Positions 18,929-28,028 of a stretch of 64,000 nucleotides of DNA are shown piece after piece. The stretch is from Pseudomonas japonica. GTDB taxonomy: Bacteria > Pseudomonadota > Gammaproteobacteria > Pseudomonadales > Pseudomonadaceae. Position 1 is the stretch's first letter, and each line of letters opens with the position of its first letter. The stretch lies in the NCBI RefSeq assembly GCF_013522925.1, contig NZ_JAAMQU010000001.1, positions 310,001 to 374,000 of the forward strand, given 5' to 3'. The position numbers and the translations under genes are program-made. Below the pieces are notes generated by a model that made no database searches, was not told the DNA's origin, and worked only from the letters and a program-made list of their open reading frames with translations.

Positions 18929-18965
18929 ATTCGCGAGCTCCGCCTGCGGCTTCGCTTGCTCCTAC
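18929..18965. repeat. REP-like element
   Basis: ATTCGCGAGCTCCGCCTGCG continues to TTGCTCCTAC. It is a degenerate copy of the motif TTCGCGAGCTTCGCCCGCTT seen as an inverted pair at 57973-58029. It lies between the convergent yifB and amaA. Confidence 0.6.
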
Positions 18966-19001
18966 GATAGCCCGCGCAACTTTCCACACGGTCAGAAGCC
19001 C

Positions 19002-20294
19002 CTACAACACCACCCTCAAACACTGCCCCGCGTGATACAGCGCGAACCCCGTCTCGTACAACCCGCTTCGCAATGTCGCCACGCTGACCGGCCGGCTTTG
19101 GGAGAACGGCATGGGCAAGTCATCGGCGCGGTCGTCGATGAGAAAATCGGCCATGGCCGCGCCGAGCACGGTACCGGTGGTGTTGCCACGGCCGTTGTAG
19201 CCCGTGACCGCGATCAGGCCCGGTGCCGGCTCGTAAAGCCGCATAAGGTGGTCGGGGGTGAAGTCGATAGTGCCGGTCCAGTGGCATTCCCATTCCACCT
19301 GGCCCAGTTCGGGGAAGTAATGGCGCTGGATACGGTCCGCCCAGCTCCGCACGAACCACCCCGGCTTGTTATCCAGCCGGCCCATGCTGCCCAGCAGCAG
19401 GCGGCCGTGGTCGTCCCGGCGGATGCTGCTGAGTACGGTGCGGGTGTCCCAGGAACCCTTGGCGTGAGGCAGGATGGCATCTGCCGCCGCACCACTGAGA
19501 GGGACCGAGGCCACTTGAAGGTAATAGCCGCGGAAGTAATTGTCCTTGAGCGTGTTCCAGTCGCCCTCGGTATAGGCGCCCGTCGCGATCACTACCTTGT
19601 CGGCTTCAACGCTGCCGCTGGCAGTGCTCACATGCCAGCCCGAGCCCTCACGCTGCAAGCCGGTGACCGGGGTGTCCTGATACAGCTTCCCCCCGAGGCG
19701 TTGCAGCGTTGCCGCAAGGCCGCGGGTATAGGCCATCGGGTTGATGGTCCCGGCGCGGTGGTCCAGCAGTGCCAGCGCAACTTTGCTGGTGCCGCAGTAC
19801 TCGCGGCACCGCGCGCCCGTAAGCAGCTCGATGTTCGCCCCGCGCCGATGCCATTGGTCATGCCTGGCTTGAAGGTCCGCTGCGCCATTGGCGTTGTGGG
19901 CCATGTGCAACGTACCGTCGTTGTGCGCCTGGCAGTCGATGCCATGCCGGGCGATGGTCTCGAACACCCGCGCCGGGGCTTCACCCAACACCTTGTTCAG
20001 CCGCCCGCCAATGTCCGCACCTAGCGTTGCTTCCACGTCGTCCGGCTTGATCCAGGTACCGGCGTTGACCAGCCCCACGTTACGCCCCGAGCCGCCGTGG
20101 CCCACCTGGTGCGCATCCAGCAAAACCACCTGATAGCCGCGTTCGAGCAGCCGAATGGCGGCGCAAAGGCCGGTGATTCCGCCACCGATCACGCACACCT
20201 GGGTGCGCACTGTCGTATCCAGCCGGCTGGGTGCCGGCGCGGAGGGTAATACACGTTCCCACAAACATTCCTGGCGCAATTGGCGGGGCGGCAT
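19002..20294 (-). CDS. amaA: L-pipecolate oxidase AmaA (FAD-dependent)
   Basis: A 430-residue DAO-family flavoenzyme. The FAD Rossmann motif VCVIGGGITGLCAAIRLLE begins near residue 33 and the second GSGRNVGLVN segment near 67. The C-terminal GYNGRGNTTGT motif binds FAD. In P. putida AmaA oxidises L-pipecolate to piperideine-6-carboxylate in D-lysine catabolism. The assignment follows from the adjacent amaB, whose stop is 32 bases upstream, and from hglS further on. Similar DAO enzymes act on other amines, so the substrate is inferred from context. Confidence 0.83.
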   Translation of the reverse strand: MPPRQLRQECLWERVLPSAPAPSRLDTTVRTQVCVIGGGITGLCAAIRLLERGYQVVLLDAHQVGHGGSGRNVGLVNAGTWIKPDDVEATLGADIGGRLNKVLGEAPARVFETIARHGIDCQAHNDGTLHMAHNANGAADLQARHDQWHRRGANIELLTGARCREYCGTSKVALALLDHRAGTINPMAYTRGLAATLQRLGGKLYQDTPVTGLQREGSGWHVSTASGSVEADKVVIATGAYTEGDWNTLKDNYFRGYYLQVASVPLSGAAADAILPHAKGSWDTRTVLSSIRRDDHGRLLLGSMGRLDNKPGWFVRSWADRIQRHYFPELGQVEWECHWTGTIDFTPDHLMRLYEPAPGLIAVTGYNGRGNTTGTVLGAAMADFLIDDRADDLPMPFSQSRPVSVATLRSGLYETGFALYHAGQCLRVVL

Positions 20295-20326
20295 CGCAAG
20301 CTCTCAGCTGGTCAATACAATGTGTA

Positions 20327-21817
20327 TCAGTCGAACACGATGCCTTGGGCCAAGGGCAGGTCGCGTGAATAGTTAACAGTGTTGGTCTGGCGGCGCATGT
20401 AGGCGCGCCACGCGTCGGAGCCGGATTCGCGGCCACCGCCGGTTTCCTTCTCGCCACCAAACGCACCGCCGATCTCTGCGCCGCTGGTGCCAATGTTGAC
20501 GTTGGCGATGCCGCAATCACTGCCCGAAGCGCTCTGGAAGCGCTCGGCTTCGCGCACATCGGTGGTGAAAGTGCACGAGGACAGGCCCTGTGGGACGTCG
20601 TTGTTCATTTCCAGCGCTTGCTCGAAATCGTCATAGGCCATCACATACAAGATGGGCGCGAAGGTCTCGTGCCTCACTACAGCGCTTTGAGCGGGCATTT
20701 CCACCAACGCTGGCGCTACGTAGTAGGCCTCAGGGTACTGGGCCTGAAGCTGGCGCTCACCGCCATGTACTACGCCGCCTTCATCACGGGCGCGGGCAAG
20801 GGCGTCCTGCATGGCCTGGAATGACTGCCGGTCGATCAACGGGCCGACGAGGTTGTTTTCGCGGGGGTCGCCGATACGCACCTTGGCGTAGGCCGCCCTC
20901 ACGCGGGTAACCACTTCGTCCTTGATGGAACGGTGCACGATCAACCGGCGCAAGGTGGTGCAACGCTGGCCTGCGGTACCAACGGCGGCGAACAGAATGC
21001 CGCGCACGGCCAGGTCCAGATCTGCGCTGGGCGCCAGAATCATCGCGTTGTTACCGCCGAGTTCGAGCAGGCTGCGGCCGAAGCGAGCGGCCACACGCGG
21101 GCCCACTTCGCGACCCATGCGGGTGCTGCCAGTGGCACTGACCAACGCCACGCGGGTGTCGTCCACCATCGCCTCGCCGGCTTCGCGATCACCCAGCAGC
21201 AACTGTGCAAGGCCGTCGGGAGCATCGCCAAAGCGCGTCAATGTCTGCTCCAGCAGGGCTTGGCAGGCCAGGGCGGTAAGCGGCGTTTTTTCCGAAGGCT
21301 TCCACACCACGGCATTACCGCACACCAAAGCCAGGGCCGTATTCCAGGCCCACACCGCCACCGGGAAGTTGAACGCGCTGATCACGCCTACCACCCCCAG
21401 CGGATGCCAGCTCTCCCGCATGTGGTGGCCAGGGCGCTCGGAGGCGATGGTCAAACCGTACAGCTGGCGCGACAGCCCGACCGCGAAGTCGCAGATGTCG
21501 ATCATTTCCTGCACTTCGCCCAAGCCTTCCTGGGTAATTTTGCCGGCCTCGACGGACACCAGCTCGCCGAGCTGAGCCTTGTTCTCTCGCAGCACTTCAG
21601 CGAACTGGCGCACCAGCTCACCGCGGCGAGGGGCCGGCACGTTGCGCCAGGTCAGGAATGCTTTATGGGCCGCGCCAATGCGCGCTTGAACTTCATCCTT
21701 GCCCTGCAAGGTGATCGACCCGATCTGGCTGCCGTCGATAGGGGTGAACACGGGATGGTTACCGTCGCGATAAGCCGTGGCGGGCACACCCAGGCGTTGC
21801 AGCAAACCGTCGATCAT
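20327..21817 (-). CDS. amaB: Piperideine-6-carboxylate / aminoadipate-semialdehyde dehydrogenase AmaB
   Basis: A 496-residue aldehyde dehydrogenase of the ALDH7 (antiquitin) type. The catalytic Cys is in GTAGQRCTTLRRL and the general-base Glu in LLELGGNNAM, the latter typical of ALDH7. The C-terminal GGAFGGEKETGGGRESGSDAW-like region is also characteristic. It oxidises aminoadipate semialdehyde to 2-aminoadipate after AmaA. The start was set at MIDGLLQRLG (21817), since the upstream 28 residues are not conserved. It is transcribed with amaA and divergently from hglS. Confidence 0.9.
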   Translation of the reverse strand: MIDGLLQRLGVPATAYRDGNHPVFTPIDGSQIGSITLQGKDEVQARIGAAHKAFLTWRNVPAPRRGELVRQFAEVLRENKAQLGELVSVEAGKITQEGLGEVQEMIDICDFAVGLSRQLYGLTIASERPGHHMRESWHPLGVVGVISAFNFPVAVWAWNTALALVCGNAVVWKPSEKTPLTALACQALLEQTLTRFGDAPDGLAQLLLGDREAGEAMVDDTRVALVSATGSTRMGREVGPRVAARFGRSLLELGGNNAMILAPSADLDLAVRGILFAAVGTAGQRCTTLRRLIVHRSIKDEVVTRVRAAYAKVRIGDPRENNLVGPLIDRQSFQAMQDALARARDEGGVVHGGERQLQAQYPEAYYVAPALVEMPAQSAVVRHETFAPILYVMAYDDFEQALEMNNDVPQGLSSCTFTTDVREAERFQSASGSDCGIANVNIGTSGAEIGGAFGGEKETGGGRESGSDAWRAYMRRQTNTVNYSRDLPLAQGIVFD

Positions 21818-22061
21818 GTGAGTTCTCCGAGCGCATTCAACTTCGATGACTGAGATATTCGCTGCGAGGATCGCTACCCTCAAGCGATGATTTGGCAGCA
21901 CATCATTCCGCGAGGGAATGACACGCGCTTGTGGCTAATGCTGAATGCAGCATCATAGCCCTTCCCGAAAATAAGGAATGAACCGAGGACTTTTTTTCGC
22001 TTGCCTCGTTCACGCCTCCGCCGCTTGAATAGGCCACGCCTACCTGCAACGGAGCCCTGCC

Positions 22062-23435
22062 ATGCCCACCACTGGATTCGCCAGCCCGGACGATATCCGC
22101 GCCTCGTTTTCTCGCGCCATGTCGGCCATGTATCGTGCTGAGGTGCCACTGTACGGCGACCTGCTGGCCTTGGTAGCTGACGTCAACCGGGGCACCTTGG
22201 CCGCACGACCCGCGCTTGCGGACGCCCTGCGCCTGGGAGGTGATCTGGAGCGGCTGGATGAGGAGCGTCACGGCGCGATAAGGGTAGGCACCGCCGAGGA
22301 ACTGGCAACGCTGGCCCGCCTGTTTGCCGTGATGGGCATGCAGCCCGTGGGATACTACGACCTGTCGTCCGCGGGGGTACCGGTGCATTCCACGGCATTT
22401 CGAGCCGTACACGAGGACAGCCTGCGCATCAGCCCATTCCGGGTATTCACTTCGTTGTTGCGGCTGGAACTGATAGACGATGCGCCGTTACGCGAGATGG
22501 CCGCCGGCTTGCTGGCCAAGCGGCAAATTTTCACGACCAAGGCGCTGGCGCTCATCGACCAATATGAAGCACAGGGTGGGCTGACACCGGGCGAAGCGGA
22601 TAGCTTCGTGGCCGAGGCCCTGGAAACCTTCCGCTGGCATCGCCAGGCAACTGTTACTCAAGCGCAGTACCAGTTGCTGCACGATCAGCACCGTTTGATA
22701 GCAGATGTGGTTGCCTTCAAGGGCCCGCACATCAACCACCTTACCCCTCGCACCTTGGACATCGACCGCGTGCAGCAACAAATGCCAGCACGCGGGATCA
22801 CGCCCAAGGCCGTGGTGGAGGGCCCGCCGCAGCGCAAGCAGCCTATCCTGCTGCGGCAGACTAGCTTCAAGGCGCTGGAGGAAGCCGTTGCCTTCACCGA
22901 TTCACAGGGCGCAGCGGGCTCGCACACCGCCCGCTTTGGCGAAATAGAGCAGCGCGGAGCCGCGCTTACGCCCGCCGGCCGCGCCCTGTACGACCAATTG
23001 CTGGAGAAGGCGCGAACGGGATTGGGCGGCGTACCCGCCGAACGCGATCCGCAGCGCTACAGCGCTTTGCTTGAAGAAGCCTTCCGCGATTTCCCGGACG
23101 ATGCTCAAGCCCTGCGCGAGCAGGGCCTGGCGTGGTTCCGCTATGCACCGACCGCCAAGGGCCTTGCAGAGGGCAGCCGCGGCAGAGACCTGACCACACT
23201 GCTGGCAGAGGGTGCGGTGCAGTGCGAGCCCGTGATCTACGAGGACTTCCTGCCGGTAAGTGCGGCGGGGATTTTCCAGTCCAACCTGGGTGGTGAAGCG
23301 CGCAGCGAATACGGCAGCAATGCAAACCGCGCGCAGTTCGAACAAGCGCTCGGCCGGCCGGTTATCGATGAAATGGCGCTGTATGAACAAACCCAGCTGC
23401 GCTCGCTGCAGGCGTGCGAGGCACAGCTGGGTTGA
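22062..23435 (+). CDS. hglS: 2-oxoadipate dioxygenase/decarboxylase HglS (DUF1338)
   Basis: Fe(II) enzyme that converts 2-oxoadipate to D-2-hydroxyglutarate in lysine breakdown. The 457-residue product has the metal ligands recalled for the P. putida enzyme at the same numbers: H70 (EERHGAIR), H226 (HINHLTP) and E294 (FGEIEQRG), plus the substrate arginine R74. Former names are DUF1338 and YdcJ-like. It lies divergent from amaB across a 244-base promoter region, completing a lysine to 2-hydroxyglutarate route with AmaA and AmaB once 2-aminoadipate is transaminated. Confidence 0.93.
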   Translation: MPTTGFASPDDIRASFSRAMSAMYRAEVPLYGDLLALVADVNRGTLAARPALADALRLGGDLERLDEERHGAIRVGTAEELATLARLFAVMGMQPVGYYDLSSAGVPVHSTAFRAVHEDSLRISPFRVFTSLLRLELIDDAPLREMAAGLLAKRQIFTTKALALIDQYEAQGGLTPGEADSFVAEALETFRWHRQATVTQAQYQLLHDQHRLIADVVAFKGPHINHLTPRTLDIDRVQQQMPARGITPKAVVEGPPQRKQPILLRQTSFKALEEAVAFTDSQGAAGSHTARFGEIEQRGAALTPAGRALYDQLLEKARTGLGGVPAERDPQRYSALLEEAFRDFPDDAQALREQGLAWFRYAPTAKGLAEGSRGRDLTTLLAEGAVQCEPVIYEDFLPVSAAGIFQSNLGGEARSEYGSNANRAQFEQALGRPVIDEMALYEQTQLRSLQACEAQLG

Positions 23436-23447
23436 CCCCTGGGGCTA

Positions 23448-25430
23448 TCACCCGCGAACGCGGAAGCGGTCCACTTCGCGGCTGAGGTCCTCGGCCAGGC
23501 TTTCCAGGTCGCGGGCGGTAATAGCAAGGTTAGACACGGCCTCGCGTTGATCGCTGTTGGCGTGGGCAATGCTTTGCAAATTGCTGCTCAACAGGGTTGC
23601 GGTGTCGCTTTGCTCTTGAGTAGCGGTGGCGATAGCCGCGAATTGCTGGCCGGCCATGCGGCTTTGTTCGTCAATGCGGGACAGCGCGTCGGCCACCTTG
23701 GCGTTGCGTGACAAACCTTCCTGCATCAGCTGGTTGCCTTGCTCCATGGTCTGGATGGCCTGACCCGTTTGCTGCTGGATGCTGGCAATCATCGTGGAGA
23801 TCTCATCAGTGGCCTGGCGAGTACGCGATGCCAGGCTGCGCACTTCATCCGCTACCACGGCAAAGCCACGGCCCTGCTCGCCTGCACGGGCGGCTTCGAT
23901 CGCGGCGTTGAGCGCCAGCAGGTTGGTTTGCTCGGCGATGGAGGTGATCACACCAACGATGCCGCCGATTTCCTGCGAGCGCTGCCCCAGCGTGTCGATG
24001 ACTTTAGCGGTGTCGCCCAGTGCGCCCGCGATCTGCTCAAGCGAAGACGAAGCCTGCTCCATGGACGATCGGCCGGTACGGGTATGCTCGGCATTCTGCT
24101 GCGCAACCCGTTCGGTTTCGCCCATGTTGTCGGCAATGTTCAACGAGGTTGCACTGAACTCCTCCACGGCGCCCGCCATGCTGGTGATCTCACCGCTCTG
24201 CTGCTCCATTCCCTCATAGGCACCGGCGGACAGGCTGGACAGTGCTTTCGCCCGATCGCTCACCTGCTCTGAAGCGGTGCGGATATGCCGGACCATGGTA
24301 GCCAAGGCATCGCCCATATGGTTGAAGCTGCGGGCCAGCTGGGCAATTTCGTCCTTGCCGGCCACATTGAGACGCGCCTCCAGGTCGCCCGCGCCCAAGG
24401 CTTCGGCCTGGCGAACAAGGTCGCCCAACGGCTTGAGCCGGCGGCGCAGCAACACGATGGCGGCACCGACTGCCAGCACCGTGGCCAGCAAACTGCCCAG
24501 TACCAACTGGGTGCCTACTTTCCAGGTTACCGCGCGCAACTCCTCCAGCGGCATACTTGCCACCACACTCCATGGGCCTTGCTTGAAAGGCACTGCCACG
24601 GAGTAATAGCCGGCATCGCCATCGTCCCAGAAGCGGCCCTTGCCGGAATCGCCGTCGGCCCGGATAGCCTTGGCCGCAGTGTCCAGGTTCTTGACCCCGG
24701 CCGGCTGCACCAACCACTGGTTCTGCGCATCGAGCAGTGCGAGAGAACCACTTTTGCCGATACGGAACTGAGTGAGGTTATCGAACTGCGCCTTCTGCGC
24801 ATCGGTGTAATCGAAGCCCACGAACAACACAGCGATCACTTTGCCCGAAGCATCACGTACCGGTGTGTATTGCGTCATGTATGAGCGGCCGAACAGCGCT
24901 GCAGCCCCCACATAGTTTTGCCCGCCAAGCAGGCGCTGGTAGGCAGGGTTAGCGTGATCGAGCTGGGTGCCAATCGCACGGGTGTCATCCTGCTTGGTCA
25001 ACGAGGTGCTGATGCGCACGAATTCTTCGCCGCTACGCACGAACACCGTCGCTACGCCTGCGGTCATCTTGCGGAAGTCGTCCACCTCGCGGAAGTCGTT
25101 GTTCAGCACTTCATCGCCCAGCCACAGCCCGGGCGTAGCGGTACCGGCAACGGTCACCGGTTGCTCGGGGTGAAGGCTCAGGCCAGCGGAGAACCGGGAC
25201 TCGAACAAGCCGCTCAGGCGCTGGGTACTTTCGCGCAGTGTGTTATGGAAGGTGTCCAGCTGCTCGGACAACAGGCGAGCCTCACTGGCCATATGTTCCT
25301 GGCGAGTCACCAGGTTGGCCTGATCCAGGGAGCGCAGCGCAAACGCGGTACTGCCGCTGATCACTACGACCAGGACAAAAGCGAGCGCAGTGCCCAGCTG
25401 CCTGGCGATTAAAGCACGGGGTTGATTCAT
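23448..25430 (-). CDS. Methyl-accepting chemotaxis protein with Cache3-Cache2 sensor
   Basis: A 660-residue chemoreceptor. Membrane segment 1 covers about residues 10-32. The periplasmic region (about 35-310) has the Cache_3-Cache_2 pattern, including [13 protein letters not shown] and [12 protein letters not shown]. Membrane segment 2 ([20 protein letters not shown]) precedes a HAMP domain. The signalling domain has the hairpin tip [20 protein letters not shown] and [15 protein letters not shown]. No C-terminal CheR-tethering pentapeptide is seen. The start at MNQPRAL (25430) directly precedes the signal anchor; the long open frame upstream is not coding. The ligand is unknown. Confidence 0.93.
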   Translation of the reverse strand: MNQPRALIARQLGTALAFVLVVVISGSTAFALRSLDQANLVTRQEHMASEARLLSEQLDTFHNTLRESTQRLSGLFESRFSAGLSLHPEQPVTVAGTATPGLWLGDEVLNNDFREVDDFRKMTAGVATVFVRSGEEFVRISTSLTKQDDTRAIGTQLDHANPAYQRLLGGQNYVGAAALFGRSYMTQYTPVRDASGKVIAVLFVGFDYTDAQKAQFDNLTQFRIGKSGSLALLDAQNQWLVQPAGVKNLDTAAKAIRADGDSGKGRFWDDGDAGYYSVAVPFKQGPWSVVASMPLEELRAVTWKVGTQLVLGSLLATVLAVGAAIVLLRRRLKPLGDLVRQAEALGAGDLEARLNVAGKDEIAQLARSFNHMGDALATMVRHIRTASEQVSDRAKALSSLSAGAYEGMEQQSGEITSMAGAVEEFSATSLNIADNMGETERVAQQNAEHTRTGRSSMEQASSSLEQIAGALGDTAKVIDTLGQRSQEIGGIVGVITSIAEQTNLLALNAAIEAARAGEQGRGFAVVADEVRSLASRTRQATDEISTMIASIQQQTGQAIQTMEQGNQLMQEGLSRNAKVADALSRIDEQSRMAGQQFAAIATATQEQSDTATLLSSNLQSIAHANSDQREAVSNLAITARDLESLAEDLSREVDRFRVRG

Positions 25431-25582
25431 TTCAGCTCCTGTTGGAAGTGCCAGCTGGGCCGGTCTTGAGGCTTCCAAGGGTTTGTTCGGATAGTGTTGG
25501 ATCCTGCCCGCCGGATCCTTGTAAGGAATTCGGCGGGGCTCGCGCATACTTGAGCGGCATGCGTGGTTATTACGGGCGAGCG

Positions 25583-26503
25583 TTACCGCAGCACCGTCAC
25601 CGCAGGCATTTGCATGGTTGCGGCTTCGGTGCGCAGGTAGTCGCTCAACCTGCGGATACGGTCGTTGCCCGGGCGGGTGCCCGGCCACACCAGGTAGTAG
25701 CTTTCTCCACTGGCCACGGCGGTGGGCATGGGCAGGCTCAATCGACCTGCGGCGACGTCTTCGGCGACCATCAGCAGGTCGCCGATGGACACCCCATAGC
25801 CGCGAGCGGCGGCAATCATACCCAATTCCAACGTATCGAATACCTGCCCGCCCCGAAGGGATACGCCTGCGTCCAGCCCCATGCGTTGCAACCAGCGTCG
25901 CCAATCCCGGCGATCCGGGGTGGGATGGAGCAGTTCAGCCTGCGCCAGGCGCTCGGGGGGCCACGGTGCCTGCGCGGCGAGCTCCGGCCCACCGACGGGG
26001 ATGAGCAGCTCATCGAACAGCCAGGTCGCCTCCCAGTCGGCGGGGAACTTGCCATTACCCAACAACACCGCGCAATCGAAGGGCTCCAGGTTGAAGTCCA
26101 CGGCATCCACTTCCATCCATGCGCTGGTCAGCTGCACCTCATTGCCGGCCTGCAGGTGGCGAAACCGGCTAAGCCGCGCCAGCAACCAGCGCATCGTCAA
26201 GGTGGAAGGTGCTTTCATACGTAAAATTCCGTCCTCCCCAAGCAGCGTGGCGCAGGCCCGCTCAAGCGAAGAGAAGCCGTCGCGTATGCCTGGCAGCAAT
26301 AGCCGCCCCGACTCGCTCAGCTGCAAACTGCGCCCGGCACGCAAGAACAGACGGCAGGCAAAGAAGTCCTCGAGCGTGCGCACGTGCCGGCTGACCGCGC
26401 TTTGCGTAATGGACAGCTCTTCGGCGGCACGGGTGAACGAGTTGTGCCTTGCCGCAGCCTCGAAGGCACGCATGGCATAGAGCGGCGGCAATCGACGTGT
26501 CAT
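25583..26503 (-). CDS. LysR-family regulator (GcvA type)
   Basis: A 306-residue LysR regulator. The N-terminal phrase [24 protein letters not shown] plus [13 protein letters not shown] is typical of the GcvA branch. The effector-binding domain spans about residues 90-300. Start chosen at MTRRLPPLY (26503). It is divergent from the MATE transporter gene, with 126 bases between them, and may control it (inference from position). It is also upstream of the chemoreceptor gene but separated from it by about 150 bases. Confidence 0.88.
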   Translation of the reverse strand: MTRRLPPLYAMRAFEAAARHNSFTRAAEELSITQSAVSRHVRTLEDFFACRLFLRAGRSLQLSESGRLLLPGIRDGFSSLERACATLLGEDGILRMKAPSTLTMRWLLARLSRFRHLQAGNEVQLTSAWMEVDAVDFNLEPFDCAVLLGNGKFPADWEATWLFDELLIPVGGPELAAQAPWPPERLAQAELLHPTPDRRDWRRWLQRMGLDAGVSLRGGQVFDTLELGMIAAARGYGVSIGDLLMVAEDVAAGRLSLPMPTAVASGESYYLVWPGTRPGNDRIRRLSDYLRTEAATMQMPAVTVLR

Positions 26504-26629
26504 CACGAATCCCATGGGTTGAGCGCCAGGCATGAGTCATACTCATGCCACCGATCGCTATTATCCTTTTGTTAGCGAGCCGGGCAAGGCGCAGAATCAC
26601 CTCTCCGATTCACTGGATCCTCTTTTCAC

Positions 26630-28018
26630 ATGCCGTTGACTCCTCGCTCCGAACTCAAGGCGTTGTTACGCCTGGCCGGCCCGCTGATTGCTTCGCAGTT
26701 GGCGCATATGCTGATGATCCTCACCGACACGATAATGATGGCGCGCATCGGCCCACAGGCGTTGGCCGGCGGAAGCCTGGGGGCCGCCAGCTATTCGTTC
26801 GTGTCGATTTTCTGCATTGGCGTTATCGCTGCGGTTGGCACGCTGGTGTCCATTCGTCACGGCGCTTCAGACCCCGCCGGCGTGACTCGGCTGACCCAGG
26901 CAGGGTTGTGGCTGGCATGGAGCCTCGCACTGGCCGGCGGGATACTGCTGTGGAACCTGCCGCCCGTGCTGCTGCACCTGGGCCAGGCGCCCGAAAACGT
27001 CGCCGCGGCCAGCGAGTTCCTGAAGGTGCTGGCGTTCGCCCTCCCCGGCTCCCTGAGCTTCATGGCACTGCGAGGTTTTACCAGCGCGGTGGGCAAGGCC
27101 GCGCCTGTGATGGTCATCAGCGTCGCCGCCACGGTGCTGAACCTCGTGTTGAACCTTGCGCTGATCGACGGCTGGCTCGGCCTGCCGCAAATGGGGCTGA
27201 TGGGTATTGGCCTGGTGACGGCTACCGTTACCACAGTGATGGGGCTCAGCCTGGCAGGCTATGTAAGCCGAGGCCGGAGTTATGCTGCCTACCCCTTCCT
27301 CCATGGCCTGGGGCGACCCTGCGCTGAGTCACTGAAGGAGTTATGGCGCCTGGGGCTACCCATCGGCGGCACTTACGCAGTGGAGGTTGGCCTGTTCGCG
27401 TTCGCGGCGCTGTGCATGGGCAACATGGGCCAGACCCAACTCGGTGCGCACCAGATTGCCCTGCAGATCGTATCCGTCGCCTTTATGGTACCGGCGGGCC
27501 TTTCCTACGCCGTGACACTGCGCATCGGCCGCCACTATGGCGCAGGCCAGTTGAATCAGGTGCGTCAGGCCGGGCGAGTAGGTATCGGCTTCGGTGCCGC
27601 GATCATGCTGAGCTTTTCCCTTGTGCTATGGCTGATGCCTGGAGCCCTGGTAGGCCTGTTCATTGACCGCAGCGACCCGGCGTTCACCAACATTTACACG
27701 CTGGCGCTGCAACTGCTCGCGGTAGCGGCCTGGTTCGAACTCTTCGATGGGGTACAAACCATCGCCATGGGCGCCATTCGCGGCTTGAAAGACGCCCGCC
27801 TTACGTTCCTGGTAGGCCTGGCTTGCTACTGGCTGGTTGGCGCGCCGGCCGCCTGGCTGCTTGCGTTCAACCTGGGCCACGGCGCCGTAGGTGTGTGGTG
27901 GGGCCTGGCCCTGGGGCTGGCGTGTGCGGCCATCAGCCTTACCGTTGCGTTCGAGGCAAAACTCAAGCGGCTGCAGCCGCCGCTCGGCACGGGGCAAGCG
28001 GCCAGCGAGCCGGCATGA
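26630..28018 (+). CDS. norM: MATE family multidrug efflux pump (NorM type)
   Basis: A 462-residue inner-membrane protein with about 12 hydrophobic segments in two homologous halves. Family markers are SQLAHMLMILTDTIMMARIG in segment 1 and AHQIALQIVSVAFMVPAGLSYA in the second half, with an acidic residue in helix 1 as expected for cation coupling. It exports cationic drugs using Na+ or H+ gradients. It is convergent with the GGDEF-EAL gene (10 bases between stops). Gene symbol is by family and synteny; the substrate is not known. Confidence 0.88.
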   Translation: MPLTPRSELKALLRLAGPLIASQLAHMLMILTDTIMMARIGPQALAGGSLGAASYSFVSIFCIGVIAAVGTLVSIRHGASDPAGVTRLTQAGLWLAWSLALAGGILLWNLPPVLLHLGQAPENVAAASEFLKVLAFALPGSLSFMALRGFTSAVGKAAPVMVISVAATVLNLVLNLALIDGWLGLPQMGLMGIGLVTATVTTVMGLSLAGYVSRGRSYAAYPFLHGLGRPCAESLKELWRLGLPIGGTYAVEVGLFAFAALCMGNMGQTQLGAHQIALQIVSVAFMVPAGLSYAVTLRIGRHYGAGQLNQVRQAGRVGIGFGAAIMLSFSLVLWLMPGALVGLFIDRSDPAFTNIYTLALQLLAVAAWFELFDGVQTIAMGAIRGLKDARLTFLVGLACYWLVGAPAAWLLAFNLGHGAVGVWWGLALGLACAAISLTVAFEAKLKRLQPPLGTGQAASEPA

Positions 28019-28028
28019 GTTTCAGCGG

